Assembly: GCA_021234155.1 (NCBI GenBank)
Contig: JAJEKV010000025.1
Location: 5,997,310 to 6,061,309 of the forward strand
DNA from: Isoetes taiwanensis
Lineage: Eukaryota; Streptophyta; Lycopodiopsida; Isoetales; Isoetaceae
Reading direction: 5' to 3'
Length of the DNA: 64,000 nucleotides
Shown in pieces: positions 21,697-33,960 of the stretch. Below the pieces are notes generated by a model, which made no database searches, was not told where the DNA came from, and saw only the letters and a list, made by a program, of their open reading frames with translations. Within the stretch, counting starts at the first letter, position 1; every line of letters begins with the position of its first letter. Position numbers and translations under genes: made by a program.

Positions 21697-24600
21697 AGGC
21701 AAATTGTATGTAAAACCAACAATCATTGTGCACCTAGTAAGGGATTACCTGTAAAGCAAGGTGAAGCGATACTAAACGCAAGAGTGTGCCACTTATAATG
21801 AATTATTAGGAAATTGTTTTCCAAGATACCTTTCCATTTTACTAGAAATGGATACTCTTGCATTTAATGTAGTGTTTAAGAAATGAGTATGAACTTATGA
21901 TCCATTAGTAATTCTAGATTGTCCCTGTGAGAATAGTTCGACTAATGTGGCCTTACTATACAGTTAGCGACGCGGAGGTCTTTGGCGTCACGCTAACATT
22001 TCTCTTTCTCCAACCCGCCGCAAAGTTGCTTTTGTGCTAAAATAATAGATCTCACTCGACATCCTCGAGATGCGAAAGAACATGCAAGAGTTGAACGTGC
22101 ACCATTGCCATTTGTTTGTAAGGTAACAGAAATACGCCACACTATAGCAAATGCCCTATTGTGGCGCTTTTATGGCCTAGACTTTATCAACAACCGTGAC
22201 GAATAGCCTTAAATTAACGCCCTAAGAATGGCTCTATTGACCATCCGATATCCTCCCAAACCTTATGTGTCACGCTCAGATTCGTGAGAGCATAACTTTA
22301 AGGAAACTAGCTCTAAACCGGTTGATTGGTTTGCTCAAGGATCTCAGCATGCTTCCGCCAAAGGAGGGCTTACCTCAAAATCGTTTGCAAAATAGTCTAC
22401 ATGCGCGAATTTTGGTGGTCTCAACCGAGACTTGTATGTTCTATGTGTTCTAGTTAATTGTCTAATAAATAAAAGATTACCTTTCCCACCACTAGCCTCG
22501 TGCTACATTGTTGAACATTGGTTGCTTCTTCGAATATGTTTTTGGTGTTCTCGCTAAATCCCATGGAAACTAGATAGTGTGGGACTTATACTGAACAATT
22601 TGATTTGCTGGGAGGATGCAGCTTTCATCACAGTAATATCATCCTATAACATTTATATACCAAAGTTCTTTCATGCGTAGCCTTTTACCAAGTCATTATT
22701 TATTTGACAACACATGCAAATCTAAGTCTTCTACAAAAATTGAATCGTGAGATTTAAATCAATCGCTATTTTATAATTTTATTGCCTTTCATTGCAGCTT
22801 TGGAGGATCATTTCACATCAACCATGTGGGCATAGCCATCATAACATGCCTTTACTATCCCCTTTATGTGATACAGTTAAAGTTGTATGAAAAGATAACA
22901 TTTCTTGGGTCATTGAGAAGATGTATTTGCAACTTAGTAAAATGAGAAGTTTTTGCATCTTGCAACATGGATTTCTCTGCTTTTCAACATCACTCTAAAG
23001 TTGAAAGGATTGGATACAACAAAACGCCACTAGAAGCTAGCCTTTCTCTTTGTAGTCGTGTTATGGCCAAGAAGACCATGTTCTAACCATTTTGAGTGCC
23101 GCATTAAAGCCATTTAGAATTAGTTAGGCGCCATTGTACCCATCACCGCTGTTAAAATGTAATGATCAATATTTCAAGTTGTTAATCGGGCTTCTTCATT
23201 TCATACACACATGCTTTGGAGAATTTAAATCGGATTTTGAGATGACATTCTTCATTTTTTTCCTGACGTGTCAGTTGATCATTCTTTTGGCTACTATGCT
23301 ACTCCGTTGTTCTAAGATTGAAATGTGTTTTGCCATTGAATGTTTCAATGCTTCGAAAGTTTTCGATAAATAACTTTGCGTCACAAACCAAAAGCATGTA
23401 TCGCATGTAGGTGTGCACTTGGACTTGGAGACATTACATTGAACGCTACAAGCAATCGCTTCTCCGCAAGATCTCGTGCCCTTTAATGAAGTCTCAGATA
23501 GACAAAACTATAATACCGCCAAGTAGCACGATGGACATAGTCGCTAATCAACAAAATAAGGCATTCGGAAATGATTAGATGGAGAGACACAAAACATGCG
23601 TGTTGTACCTACCATAAATTTCATAAGCGGTATCATTTCGCTATTTCACGTAGAACTGATGCAAGCCAAAACTTGGTAATTTTCCAATTGCAAGTAACAA
23701 CTTGCTATGTTCTCGTTATTTATAGAAATTTCCGTTGTTTCATCGTATATCGCATGTATTCAAGGAGTCACCGATGACTTTGCATGCATAATGCGACGCA
23801 TAAATCTTGCGCCCGACAAAGATTAAGGAATGTGAAATTTACCAATGCAAAGTCAACTTAAACCTGGAGTGATATGTACATATAACACACGCATAACCAA
23901 AGATAAACAGACACTTGATTCATTTATCCTTATCCTAATCAAATTCATCCCCGATATAACTCGACATAATGTACGATCATGAACCGATGATCCAGATTCT
24001 TATTTTTCATGGCCAACAATCATACATGTGTCTCCAAACACAAATTTTGAGAAGTCATATTAACCTGTATTTAAAAATCTTCTATGAACCACACCGGCCC
24101 TAGAGCTCGTTTCAATTGAAAATTTAATGAGCTATGAGCAGATTATAGATAGTTCAATTCTTTTCTACAATAATTACAAAATTTGTTTGCATCCGATATC
24201 TAGCCATCATTTTGGGTCAGAACATACACCTCGTCAAAATAGCTCGGCTTCGCTATCAATGTTTGTCCCAAAATTATGCCTAGACTATCTCTGAAATGAT
24301 TAATTTAGACTTTAGAAAGTTACTTCATATGGGGAAACTGTTTTAGCAATCTTTATCATGCATGTCAAGGCCTTGAATCTTCTATGCTTGCATCTCGATA
24401 CGCCTACAAATTTCATCATTTTGGGCCAGAAACATATTAATTGCCAAAAATGGCTCGCTCTCCCGGTACATTAGATACAAACAACTCTTTTCAATTTTAA
24501 TGTACGTATCATCCATATTGAAGACTGCTATCCAAAGATAAGAATCAATACAACTAGTCGAGATACATTCTATTCTTTGCAGCTCAATGACCTTCTAAAA

Positions 24601-26370
24601 GAACAAAGATCTATCATTTTACACCTCAAAAAGAATATAGGCATATGCATTTGCATCAGTCAAGGAATAGCTTACTTTAACTTTTCCTCAAACTTCATTA
24701 TGACTAATGTTTTGCCAAGTACTCATTGTATCCGGATTTAAATCATTTGCATAAACTTTCTTTGATTTTGTCGATGCAACATTATTGGTCCAACACCAAA
24801 CATATCACCCGTGTTAAAAGGCAACAAAAATCTACCAGAACTCAGAGAAAGGGAAAGTTTTAACAACGCTAGAGAGACTAAAAAATTTTGAAAATAAATT
24901 GTTCCATTTTCTCCTCGGTGAACAACATCTTTATCTAATTGGAAATAAAAATAATTTAATATATCAATGACGCCAATATGTACTATTAACAAAGCCCAAT
25001 TTAGGGGATGTAGCATTCCATCACTAACTGAAGAGGCAATGGTAATGGACATGAAGTGGTAAAAAGTCTTTTTGGTCTACAAATCACTGATTGATTCAAA
25101 TCCTTTCAAAGAGTTGAGAAAATCTAGTGTAGCAATATTTATACACACTAAAGATGAAACAGAATCCTCATATATGATGTCACATTTCTAAAAAGAACTA
25201 ACTAGCCATTCCCGCCTCAGTAGCTAGTTTTGAATTCCAAGTATCTAGTTTTTCAAGATTGGCATTGTCGCACTTCCATGTCTATCAACATCGAGTTGGC
25301 AATATTTAAAAGAATGGAGACAAGATTTTGAGTGGCCCCGCCATATATAAGCCCTTGCCCTAAAAACGATATAAAGCATCATAGAACTGCTGGATAACGA
25401 AGCACAAAAGCCTTGTCTTAGTTGGAGAGAATGTTATCAGAGGAATCGTTGGTTAAGGGTATTTGGCAAGTGAACTCATACATTATGCCACCTTTGCCAT
25501 GCAACATCATTCTTACCTTTTACACAAGATTCCTAAGGAAGGCAGCCTTTTAAATAATGGATAATATAAACTTGAAGAGATCCTATTTGTTTCATCCAAG
25601 CTAAGCCTCATTATACATGTAGTATGCACAAAAGTTAGAAGGCTAACCTGAGTCGTGTCACCTTTCACATCTCGGATCGGGCCCAAATGACTTTCATCTT
25701 TACAAATAGGCAAGTTCACGCCAATAATTCAGTAAACATAACATAATTATTAAGCAGATGTACATAAAGATTTCCATTTCAATTGTAAAGCCACCATCCC
25801 TGCGCCCCATTTATCAACCTACAATATTTCATGATCCAACAAATACCACCCTCCTTCACTAAATTCCACATCTCTATTTGTTCTATTTGCTCCTGGCCGA
25901 TGCTCTAAAACTAAAACCCAGCAGATCTAATCTGCAGTTTGTTTAAAAGCAATCATGTAATGTTACCTTTACCGCCTGCATAATGTGATCGATGAAGCAT
26001 GTACCGATGAGCAATGAATTTAAAAACCACCACTCTCTAAAACCATGATTCTCCACTTAGTCCTAACAACCTGAGAGTTTTTTTCCACACCAATCTAAAA
26101 ACTACCACTATGGCGCATGTGAATGAGAACCAAGACGCAATGGAAGCCACTTATTGTGAGCCGCACAAGGAGAAGATTTTTCGAATGCTCGTATCAGACG
26201 CCAGAATGTGCCCTTTTTTTCATTTTCCATGTTTTTCAAAGTTTTATTTTTTCCTTCCGGAAATACGTGTCTAATCTAGGAAGAGGTATCAACGCTCTAA
26301 TATGCTCTAAAGAATCTTTCCCATAATAATTATACATGTATTGAAAAGTTTGAAGGTCCAAAAGCTTTTT
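21697..26370. other. Long spacer without a supportable gene
   Basis: About 4.7 kb with only short frames lacking domains. No tandem repeats or LTRs were recognised. It may contain old, unrecognisable transposons. Confidence 0.4.
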
Positions 26371-26373
26371 ATA

Positions 26374-26477
26374 CATGTGCAATAGTAACCCATATGAGGA
26401 AATCTTTCATGTGCAATAGTAACCCATGTGAGAAAAATCTTTCATATGTAATAGTAACCCATGTGAGGAAATCTTTC
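26374..26477. repeat. Tandem repeat, three copies of about 34-35 bp
   Basis: Units start at 26,374, 26,409 and 26,443 with 'catgtgcaatagtaaccc' (third copy 'catatgtaatagtaaccc') and continue 'at-tgag-aaatcttt'. Confidence 0.85.
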
Positions 26478-27529
26478 AGTTGTTCTTTATACTTGTGCAA
26501 ACATTTGATTGAAATGTTAAGCATATAGCCCTTGTCTTTTGAACATTAATGGCTGATAAGTAGCAATAGTTATACCTCCTGGCCATTTATATGTTGGGAT
26601 TTTTTATTTTTTAATTTCCATGGGAATATAATTTTAATATTCGATTTATTGTTAAGTAAAGTGTGTAATGTAGTAGCTGGCTAGATTCATTGCCTGATTC
26701 GCACGGTACACCGCCTCCAAATTGTGACATACCATAGTTACCTATGCTCCCATCAGATATGACCAGTTCATCCTCATGCCAATTCACATGCTAACAGAGG
26801 TCACACCTAACATCTAATCCTTGCTAACCAACAAGAACTCGAATTTTGTTGCACGGACATGTCATTTATTTCACACCCTCGGATCGCATAGTCATGAAGC
26901 GAAACAAACATAAGTACTTAACATCAAATACATATACCCACCTCGAAGGTGGTTATTATAATATAGCATCCGTAATAACATCATCGCTAACATCAATGAT
27001 AAGGGAAATCCTACCTGCTCAGAAAGAAGGGATCGATGTGATGTACTGAATTTCCGAGAGGTCAAAGTGCATTAGTTCATAACAACCTGACTTTACCGGG
27101 CATAGAACATGGTCCATCCGCCCCTCCTCTGCGGTATTACTTCTGCGTAATAGATCGGGATAAGTCTTAGACTTGACAAGACTGCCGTGCATAGCCAAGT
27201 TACTCGGGTTTCATTTCAGCCTCATGAGGCAGAGGAGATCACATCTTCCGTGAGGCACGATGCCCATTACAGCGGCTAGAGAGCCACCGCTTGCCTACGC
27301 ACTTGAACTCCCCATTAAAGATGACATCACCCAGCAGGTGTTAAGCCCATGCTTTCTGCCTCCATTACTGAAGGGAAAACCATCAAAGCCTAGCTCATTA
27401 AAATCTTCGTAGGCTTTACACACCGCATGACCACCCATAATGGGACATGTCCTCCTTATATCGCCTACCAGTCCCCCCAACCCATACAGTCAAAGTGCTC
27501 TTATAAAGGTGTCAGCATTAATTGGGACA

Positions 27530-27794
27530 AATTAATGTGAGGCTATCTAGGGTACATCATCTACTAAGGCTTTTCAGTGTCTTTATCCCCTTCCCAATAC
27601 AATGTGAGTGCATAGAAATAGAACATCATCATCCATATTGGGGCGAGGAGGGGGAGGGTCTTTTGTCTCGCACAATAAGTCTACAGTTTCTTTGGGTTCC
27701 ATAGGTTGATTGGTCTCCATGGACGATAAAAACTCTATTCTATTCTATTCTATTCTATTCTATTCTATTCTATTCTATTCTATTCTATTCTATC
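27530..27794 (+). mobile_element. LINE 3' end with (TTCTA)n tail (copy A)
   Basis: The sequence at 27,687-27,733 ('ccataggttgattggtctcc' and 'ggacgataaa') matches the reverse complement of 31,567-31,620 ('ccataggcggttggtctcc', 'gggcgataaa'), and both run straight into an ATTCT-type microsatellite. Weaker similarity extends upstream ('gggcgaggag' against 'gcccgagtgaggag'; 'atgtgagtg' in both). The match makes this the 3' end of the same non-LTR family as the minus-strand element at 31.5-34 kb, here in + orientation. The left boundary is not resolved. Confidence 0.55.
27734..27794. repeat. (TCTAT)n microsatellite, about 12 units
   Basis: Perfect pentanucleotide array forming the 3' tail of the LINE copy described here. 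Confidence 0.95.
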
Positions 27795-28590
27795 ACATGC
27801 AAATGTTATCGTATCTTATGCTTATTGAAAAGAACCAACCTGTTGGAAAGCGCCAGCGGGCAGCAAATAATATATCACATGTCCTGTGTATCCACTCATG
27901 GTTTTCATCAAAAGAAGAAACCTTGGTGCATCTATAGTATAAGACTTATATCACATCAACCACATAATCATGAATATTGATACCACATCAGCCATTTAAT
28001 CATGAATGCTGATACCATAGTTTTTGTAAGCTACTGTTCATGCACCTGGAAAATCATTTGTCTATTGATAATAACAAGCACTAAAATATGAACTATGTAC
28101 AACAACCACACAATTGCCCAGGGGATCCACATTCTTGATGAGGGATATGCCACCGGCCATATTTTTTCTTGATTTTTCATCTCCACAAGAAGTCTTAGAA
28201 AGAACTATAGTGGATTTTTGAGAAATAATTCCTAAAATTTTGAAGTTTAGAAAAATGGACTTAATTGGGTCCCCCCAAGTGCCTTTAGAAGGACGAATGG
28301 TACTTAGTATCTAATTTCTTTGAAATTTAAAAGTACCTTGACATTCTTATCATATTTCAAATATCATGGATGTGAAGTGGTCTCTGGATGTCTGTTCTTT
28401 AGATATTGCTTAGGGGCACGACTGTGCCTCTCAAGAACTAAAATTTTGACTTGCTTGTAGCTACCTCAATTCTTTTAAAGATCACATGGAGCTTATTTAT
28501 AGTCATATCACGTGTCCTATATTAAAACCATCGATTCAAGTAGTATTACAATAGTGGTTAAGGTCCTTCACGCTATTTTGCTAAGGTTAA
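27795..28590. other. Spacer without a supportable gene
   Basis: Contains a local imperfect duplication ('atatcacatcaaccacataatcatgaatattgatacc' type, 27,947-28,017). Nothing else recognised. Confidence 0.4.
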
Positions 28591-28596
28591 AGCAAG

Positions 28597-29345
28597 GTGG
28601 ATGAAATAGTGTGGTCGATTCATGGAGGATGGGTCATGGGCGAATATGTAATCCAAAGATGTCGGCATGACACATTCCTCTTACTTTGTTACCGGGCGTA
28701 CAATCTTCGTAATGCAAGCTTCTCCCTTGATATCTTTCTTTTTGGTATTTGGATTCGTTGGTTCACAACCTATGTGGGACACTCCTGATGAAAAGTTGTG
28801 CCTCCTCAGGTTAAGCCGATTTTCCTCGAAGTCGCCTCATGGGAAGGCCACTTAAACTTCCCCGGTATTCCCGGTGGACATTCATATTTCTACTTCTCGT
28901 GATGTTTGGGATATTATCATAGAAGGGTTACAAAGCATTTGTTTTGGGAGGAATACCGCTAAGCTCTCTCTCTACCAAGTGATAATCAAGCAGTACATGT
29001 TTTAGCAATTCCCATGCTTATATGGTCACTTTCTAACTCTCAGTAAAATTTCGTGATAGTTACTATTGTGCGTAACTTTATTGGGGTGGGAATTAAGAGG
29101 ATGTTGTGGTGAAGATTGTATGGTCCAAATGCACTAGGCCAAAATTTGATGGTGGCTTAGGTGTGATACAGACTCATTTGCGAAGCAAGATTATGATTTC
29201 TAGGTCGATATGGAGAATCCTTCAGGATATTGTTGATTCACCTGGATTGCGGTTGGTGAAGCAGTCGCTTGTATGTTGTGTTTCTTTTGGAAAAACTTCA
29301 TTTAAATTTCTTCTTCCTTGGGATCTCTTTTACCTTTTCTAATGC
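28597..29345 (+). mobile_element. L1-type LINE reverse-transcriptase C-terminal remnant
   Basis: The frame at 29,106-29,342 reads VKIVWSKCTRPKFDGGLGVI, then HLRSKIMISRSIWRILQD. In plant L1-type elements the post-RT region has the pattern W-x-x-[VI]-C-x-P-[KR]-x-x-G-G-L-G followed by a W-[KR]-x-L helix, which fits. Upstream (28,972-29,045) another frame has 'FSNSHAYMVTF'-like sequence that may be part of the same element. No complete ORF remains. The element differs from the GC-richer LINE at 31.5-34 kb. Confidence 0.5.
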
Positions 29346-29924
29346 ATCCCCTTTTTAGAAAGGCTCGTTGGAGTCGTGGGGACAAGGCGTAATTTTATTT
29401 ATTAATCCACATCATCCCAAATTTTGGTCCATCAAGAGTTTTATGTGTTGTTTTATGCCAAACAATACCAAATGGCCCCAAAGTCCACGTGGGCTAATTT
29501 ATCGGATTTTGCACAAAGGGAGAGTGGTTTTGGCAGAAAATCCACGTAGAAAAATTGATCAGCTTTTTTTTTTTTTTGTCAACGCATTTTTTCCTCATCG
29601 CTGTTTTTTAGCGAGCCATGCATTGTTTTTTTTTTTTCAAAATAAGACACGTTGGTTTAGATATTGCTACACGTGAAAAGTTAAATTACAACGTAGGTAA
29701 GATGGTTTTTTAGAAAAAAAAAATACATGTCGTTTAAAAAAGTACCACTTAAATGTAGCTATTGTTTTTAATGCTACCAACTATTGTTTTTCAAAAATAA
29801 GGACACGTAAAAAGCATTATTATAACACATAGAAAAAACGAGGTGTTGTTTTTAATGTGTCTTTAACCAATGAAATATCAACACGTGGCATGCTTTAAAA
29901 ATAAAAATTCATTATAATTAAATA
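29346..29924. repeat. AT-rich dispersed repeat, also present at 37.74-37.93 kb
   Basis: The stretch 29,810-29,920 ('ggtgttgttt', 'caatgaaatatcaacacgtggc', 'ttataattaaatactagt') matches 37,790-37,935 ('ggtgttgttt', 'caataaaatattgacacatggc', 'ggctagtaattataat') in the same orientation, with similar spacing. Family unknown. T-homopolymers occur at 29,566 and 29,628. Confidence 0.55.
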
Positions 29925-30334
29925 CTAGTTATGGTGCTCGGCATTGCCGGCTCTAGTACAATTTGGTGGGGTGGTTGTTTATTTGTTGGCCATCATTCTT
30001 AACATGGCCTCTGTGGCTCCAAAATGAAGGTGTAGTATGCACGAAAAGAATATTTATAGATAAGAACAGGAAGAAAGGTATGATAGTTACTTACTTAATG
30101 ATCGATTTTGCTGAAGACGCCATGTGTTCATGTAGTTGAAGTGATATTGTATATTGTATAGATTCCTTCTAGTCATGGCTTTGCTATCATGGCTTTTAAT
30201 TTGTTATATCATGGCTTTTAATTTTGCTATGTGCAACTACAAATGCGTTACTATAATGTGTTATATCCTGGTAATAGACATCAAGTTTGGCTGATCTTTT
30301 GGTAGAGAATATTTCATACTTATATATAAGAAGA
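29925..30334 (-). mobile_element. Candidate short non-autonomous Helitron
   Basis: On the minus strand the element would start after an A with TCTTCTTATATATAAGTATG (30,334 downwards) and end with a short GC hairpin (CCGGCAATGCCG, about 29,940-29,953) followed by CATAACTAG and then T. TC start, hairpin about 8-10 nt before CTAG, and insertion between A and T are the Helitron hallmarks. About 410 bp, no coding capacity. The hairpin is short, so chance remains possible. Confidence 0.4.
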
Positions 30335-31540
30335 TGGCATATAGTTTACAATATGATTGGTTGGATGTTAGTTGTTTGCTTTGAAGATTATTGGATGTTA
30401 GTTATTTACTGTGAAGGCATGACATGATTGGGTGAATGTTTGTTTGCTTTGTGAGGTAAGTGGATTATAGTTATTTATTCGATTTGTAGGTTTGAAAGGA
30501 TTTCTTAAGTATGATGTTTTGAAATTTGTAGAAGATAGATTATCGTTGATATTGGAACATGACTTCCACATGATCTTGAGTCTGAAATTGGAAAGTACAA
30601 CTTTCCCATATGCATAGGCAAGGCTAATTCAAATATGAACATTTTGCTCTAAAACTAAGTGAGAATGATGAAGGAAATAATGTTGAGTAGCAAACTTGGA
30701 GTCATTTTGGCTAAGAGACAATTACATCCTAGATAATGTGCATGACACAATTATACAAATGTGTCACTTCAAATGATGCTCTCTTCATATGAAAAATGTA
30801 ATTAGAAAAAACTTGTCCTATTTATTGCAGCACATGCTTCCCCGAGAAATCCAATAAATAATCATTCTAGAATACCTAAATGGCTAGATGACGAGCAATA
30901 ACCCAAGGAGCAATTATAGAGATGTGCATGGACATGAAGCGTCCACAAATCCATCATTGACATGTTACCTGGTAAGATCGGCAAGGAGAACCATGGGTTC
31001 ATGATGGCACAAACATCAGTAATTTGATTGTTTCTTCAATCAAGAAGCGAGAAACATCATATTTACTAATGGGTTATAACGTATTCTCGAATGTAATGCA
31101 AGAAATCATTGAAAGGCCTCGCAACCTGGGGGTCTTAAAGACAAAAGAATCACATTTAGAACTTGAAAGTAATCATAACTTTTTAGGACTTGATAATGCT
31201 GTTCAATTGAAAATGTTCCTTCCTAACTGATAGAAAGAGGCCTAGAAGGAACATATACATGTGTTCTGGATGTGTTCACCTCCTCGCGGAAGATTGGATA
31301 CGCTTATCTTCTTCAAGGAAAGTGAAAAATAATACTGAAACTTAACAAATGGTGTGGGTGAATGCATGGGAAAAGCAGGGCAAAATAGATCTTGACAAAA
31401 TTACGTTGTTCAAAGAACATGGTTCTATACCGCCGCGAATCGCTAAGGCACCGGCCTTGTAAAAACAAAGCCGCCATATTTAGAACTTGAAGCAGATTTT
31501 TAGGACTCTGATAATGCCGTTTCAAAGGAAATCAAGCTTA
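30335..31540. other. Spacer without a supportable gene
   Basis: Contains an imperfect local repeat, 'attggatgttagtt-tttgctttga-g' at about 30,357-30,470. Short frames have no domain. Confidence 0.4.
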
Positions 31541-31544
31541 ACCG

Positions 31545-31566
31545 ATAGAATAGAATAGAATAGAAT
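31545..31566. repeat. (TAGAA)n tract at LINE 3' end
   Basis: Four to five units of ATAGA/TAGAA, the reverse complement of the repeat at 27,734-27,794, at the 3' end of the minus-strand LINE. Confidence 0.85.
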
Positions 31567-33960
31567 ATGATTTATCGCCCACCTGGAGACCAACCGCCTA
31601 TGGGATCTAAGTACAAAGAGAGTGAGAGCAAGAGGGCTTATTACTACTGTGATTAAAAACTCCTCACTCGGGCGGTTTTCAAAAACTCTAGTAGCAATAA
31701 GGACACTCACATACCGCATTTGCTATATACATAATCACAAGTAATACCGACAGGGGTTAATGCCTGGACAGGGGCTAACTGAAGTCCAGATCCATTACCT
31801 CCTGAGGTACGACCAACAAGCCTGGTCAGGCCAGAGGTCAGGTTCTCAAGAGGCTCATGCAAGGCCCGATGGGGCAATAACTAATCCCAGCATACCGGTG
31901 CCCGACATGCTCTCAGACGGACAGTTCCGAGGGATGCAGGACTTTCATCCTCAATGGCTACCGTTGACAAGATCGCATTGTACCTCGTCTTCACGCCAGT
32001 TCCTAATCCATCTCCGCCTTCAATGCGAGGTGGTGTGCACCAGGCGAATGGAAGTACGCGTTGTGTAGTGGTGGGCCTCTCGTGAGCATGGGATTAACTC
32101 GGTCGGTCGATAATTTGCCACCTTGACACAGACAGGCCTCGGTGATCCCAAAGCTAAGCCATGAAGTAAGCATCCAAGTATTCCAAGCTTCAAGGCTGCT
32201 CCTCTTGGCGGAGGGCGTGACTGTCCACATCTCAGGTGGATCAGACATTCCATAGCGAGAACCATCGGGCTTGCTTGTCTTTCCAAAGAAGCTTTGAGCC
32301 AAGGCCCATCGCCATCGCTAAAGCGGCATTAAGTGCCGCTTTCATCCATAGCCACCACCTTCCTCGGAAGTGCAATGTGGACGCTCCCAAATAAGCAGCT
32401 CTCCTCAGAATGAAGGAAGCCCGCTCTTGAGCAAGATTCCGAGGCGGGGACCGGATTTCACCGCGTCTTCGGCCAAGAAAGCTTCACTGCCAGATCGCTC
32501 TGGGTGGTGAGGGATATCAATCGCCTCACACTTCCATTTCCCATAGAGGAGGACTGTTCAACCAAGGCCCTCAACAAGGTGCCCTCGGTGACCCTGATGC
32601 ATACAGCCTCAGCTCTTTAGACTTGTTTTGGCATTGCATAATGTGGCTTTTAGTCATAAAGGACCTGGGTAATCGATGGATGCATCCTGTGTGGTAGTAG
32701 AAAACCTACGCCCAAATACTTATAAGATCAGCCATCTCCACCACCGCCTCGGTAAGGAATCGAGGGAAGACGTGGTGCCGGATGATAGGGGAATCAAGAA
32801 GACTTTGTCTTGGCCAAGCACCCCATGTCGCGAATTGCGTTCAAAGCATCCGGTGGCGCGGCGTCCCTTCCGGCGGTGCCAACATCATCGCGATATATGA
32901 GTTGCCGACATGTGGTGATCAATCGAAGCCTTCTGCTAGCCATTCTTCTACCGGTCAATGTACAAGCCGAAGAGCTGCCGCAGATGTGAGGGCGCGTACC
33001 GCGACTCCTTTATGTTATTAACAACTGCCTCCGACAAGCAGAGATGACCCAGCAAGCCTCAGAGGTTCAGAGCATAGCATTCGCAGGGGTCGACGGGTCC
33101 CTAGTCAGCTCTAATCTCGCCCCACAACTTATCCCGAGGCACCGTGGTCAAAAGCCTTTGCTAAATCCACAGCAACAAGATGAGCCTGCCGATCGCTATC
33201 CTCTATGAGTGTTCGCAGAGTGAAGATATGGTCATAATAGAATGCCTGGGCGGAAGTCAGCTCTACAGGCGAGCTCCGGTGACTTTCCATCCTCTCGCCT
33301 AAAGTCAATCACGCCAAGAATCCCGCAAGCAACTGGCAAAGACAACCACCATAATGGTGCACGAGAAGTATCACCGTGGGGTCCCCATGTATATGGGCAC
33401 AACTCACCGGGTAGTCCGCGGGGAGCCTTCTGCAATGCTGGAAGAGGCCGCGGAGAACGGCATTCATTTTCAGTTCTACGCACTTGAGAAGCTCTCACTG
33501 CGATACCATCCAACCGCCTTCCCCACAGCGCAGGCTGTGCCCATTACATTATCCCTTCGAATGACCAAGTTAGGCTCGCTCATAGAGGGTACCGTGCCCT
33601 GCTGCCCCATTGGGTCATACAACAATGCAAGTATCTCACCCATCGTCTGGGTAATATTTCCCGTGGGTCAGGTGTAGGCGACGCAAGACCTTTCTCCAAG
33701 GCCCTAGGTGGTGGTCTAGAAGACCAAACATCAAGGTCGAGTTCAAGGTACCTGGTTTTCTTGGTCTTGAGGAAGGGCGATTGACGGGACGGGCTCCGCA
33801 TGCATCGGCGGGGTCCGCACTTGGGCGTGAGCCATCGCCGCCTCCCCGACATTCGGCCATCAACCCGCGGATTGCGGGAAGGTGGTTGCACTCCGTGGGA
33901 TCACGAGCTGCCTTTCTCAGTACATCTGGCCCCTACCCCCTAAGGAGCCGGTTCACCGGC
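31545..33960 (-). mobile_element. 5'-truncated non-LTR retrotransposon (LINE) with (TTCTA)n tail (copy B)
   Basis: This block is GC-richer than its surroundings. Read on the minus strand, reverse-transcriptase pieces appear in order, broken by frameshifts: FRPG with a following histidine near 33,250; HLVAVDLAKAFD near 33,175 (the AVDxxKAFD motif of LINE RTs); a CLGxSCG-type continuation; LFGLYIDR near 32,960 (the LFxLYID motif); and YKYLGVGF near 32,710. The 3' end lies at 31,567-31,545, where the sequence becomes a short (TAGAA)n array on the + strand, matching the tail at 27,734. Missing upstream endonuclease and ORF1 indicate 5' truncation. Reverse transcription of its own RNA at a nicked target is the family role; this copy is inactive. 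Confidence 0.75.

Noticed and set aside
27295-27480. Minus-strand 61-codon frame as part of a second LINE ORF
   Set aside because: Orientation is opposite to the LINE 3' end at 27.5-27.8 kb and no RT motif is seen; identity left open.
31760-33900. Several + strand frames of 70-110 codons in the GC-rich block
   Set aside because: They are antisense to LINE reverse transcriptase pieces; GC-rich sequence lowers stop-codon frequency.
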